This document shows positions 63,040 to 64,000 of a stretch of DNA of 64,000 bases, one piece after another. The first letter of the stretch is position 1; each line of letters opens with the position of its first letter. The notes beneath the pieces were generated by a model, which saw only the letters and a program-made list of their open reading frames with translations, had not been told where the DNA came from and ran no database searches. Source of the stretch: Elgaria multicarinata webbii (taxonomy: Eukaryota > Chordata > Lepidosauria > Squamata > Anguidae); assembly GCF_023053635.1 (NCBI RefSeq), contig NC_086183.1:33151501-33215500 (forward strand), written 5' to 3'. Made by a program: the position numbers and the translations under genes.

Positions 63040-64000
63040 AATGGAGGGACAGTGTGAAAGAGACAGAGAAGAAATCTGGGTATGAGAAGAAAGAGGCCCA
63101 TAAAGCTGGCAGGGCAGGCGTTGGAATTTCAGGGGGTCCCGGCGAGGGATGGACAGAGGCTGTTAAATCTGCTCCATCTGGGTTTCATGGACTGTCAGGC
63201 AACTTTTGTGCCATTATCCGCTCACTGGTGGAATGAACTAATTCGAAATTAATTCATAATTAGCATGAATGCAAATTTATTTATTTTATTTTATTTATTA
63301 CATTTTTATACCGCCCAATAGCATGAATGCACATTAACTAATGCAGTTTAGCACAAATCCTCTCTAAAAGTGAAAAACTGGTTCACGAGCCGCGTGACTT
63401 GGAAAAAGACTGTTGCGGAATTCGCAAGTTCGATTCACAGAAATCTGAACTCACCTGATTCCACTGTGAATTTCTCCAACGTCCCCAGCTCTAGCAAGAG
63501 AGTACCAGTGCCCCCCACCCCACCCTTATGCAAGGGACAGAGGCGGAAGGGCATTCAGACTGGAAAAGATTGCAATTTACTACAGTTCAACTAACTGGCC
63601 CAATGATACAAAGCAAATTCCTGGCAGCCAAATCCTCTTTCTTTAATTGGAAGTTGCATCCTTTTCAAGGTTATTTGTAGCAGCGAGGAATCCTCCAAAA
63701 AGTTACAAAACAAAGCATTGAGATAGTAGCAATTAGATAACAATGATGATGAAAGCATTTAAAATTATTTAATCAATGAAAACAAATACCACTATATATT
63801 GGGCCACTAAAAACTCAATAGTATAACCTTTAAAAACTGATACCAAACGTGTATGACATACAAGACAACTATCAGTAAAGCACTATAGAAGTCTTAAAAG
63901 TAGGGATGTGCTCCGCTTCTCCTTGGACCGGAGAAGCAGGAGCGGATTGGGGGGCTTCGCCTCCCCTTAAGGCGGAGGTGAAGAGGATCGGGAGAGCCGC
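63040..64000. other. Globin X intron sequence to the window edge
   Basis: No exon was seen. It holds an L2-type tail fragment (63278-63325, minus) and a dispersed GC-rich repeat that begins at 63905 and is cut by the window end. The next globin X exon upstream, carrying the distal histidine, should lie past 64000. Confidence 0.6.

Overview
The window is nuclear DNA of a vertebrate, most likely a squamate reptile. The reasons are split genes with GT-AG introns, dense CR1 and L2 LINE 3' ends, a tRNA-derived SINE of the Sauria/Squam type with an 11-bp target duplication, MIR-like SINEs, many palindromic hAT-type MITEs, and a globin X gene, a gene that birds and mammals lack. No bacterial, organellar or CRISPR features are present. 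I recognised no retrovirus-like or Polinton-like element.

Three protein genes are supported, all on the minus strand. (1) SUPT5H, the elongation factor SPT5, has 29 coding exons from 29436 down to 2601. It reconstructs by splice-phase joining to about 1085 residues, against 1087 in human. It has a probable non-coding first exon and CpG-island promoter near 34.35-34.99 kb, and a poly(A) signal at 2257-2262. (2) An interleukin-2/15 family cytokine gene that best fits interleukin-15-like (IL15L) has three coding exons at 44492-44337, 42609-42562 and 40346-40065. (3) The 3' half of a globin X-like gene has three exons at 63034-62914, 62355-62275 and 58745-58620. Its 5' exons lie beyond the right edge.

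Layout. 1-400 is a CpG-rich stretch with five CCAAT/ATTGG boxes, probably the promoter of the next gene to the left (TIMM50 by human synteny). 400-2240 is repeats. 2240-34500 is SUPT5H; its introns hold CR1, L2, SINE and MITE copies, a 340-bp GGA/GAA tract and part of a VNTR retroelement. 35-40 kb is intergenic with LINE/SINE debris. 40-44.55 kb is IL15L. 44.6-58.6 kb is a long gene-poor stretch with nested MITEs, two L2 3' ends, several CR1 fragments and a large VNTR element. 58.6-63.03 kb is globin X, whose introns carry three CR1 copies and a Buster-type hAT palindrome. 63.9-64 kb is a truncated dispersed repeat.

The three genes do not form a pathway. SUPT5H is a housekeeping transcription factor, IL15L a secreted immune cytokine and globin X a haem protein. 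They are co-directional neighbours, and the cytokine is the least expected of them.
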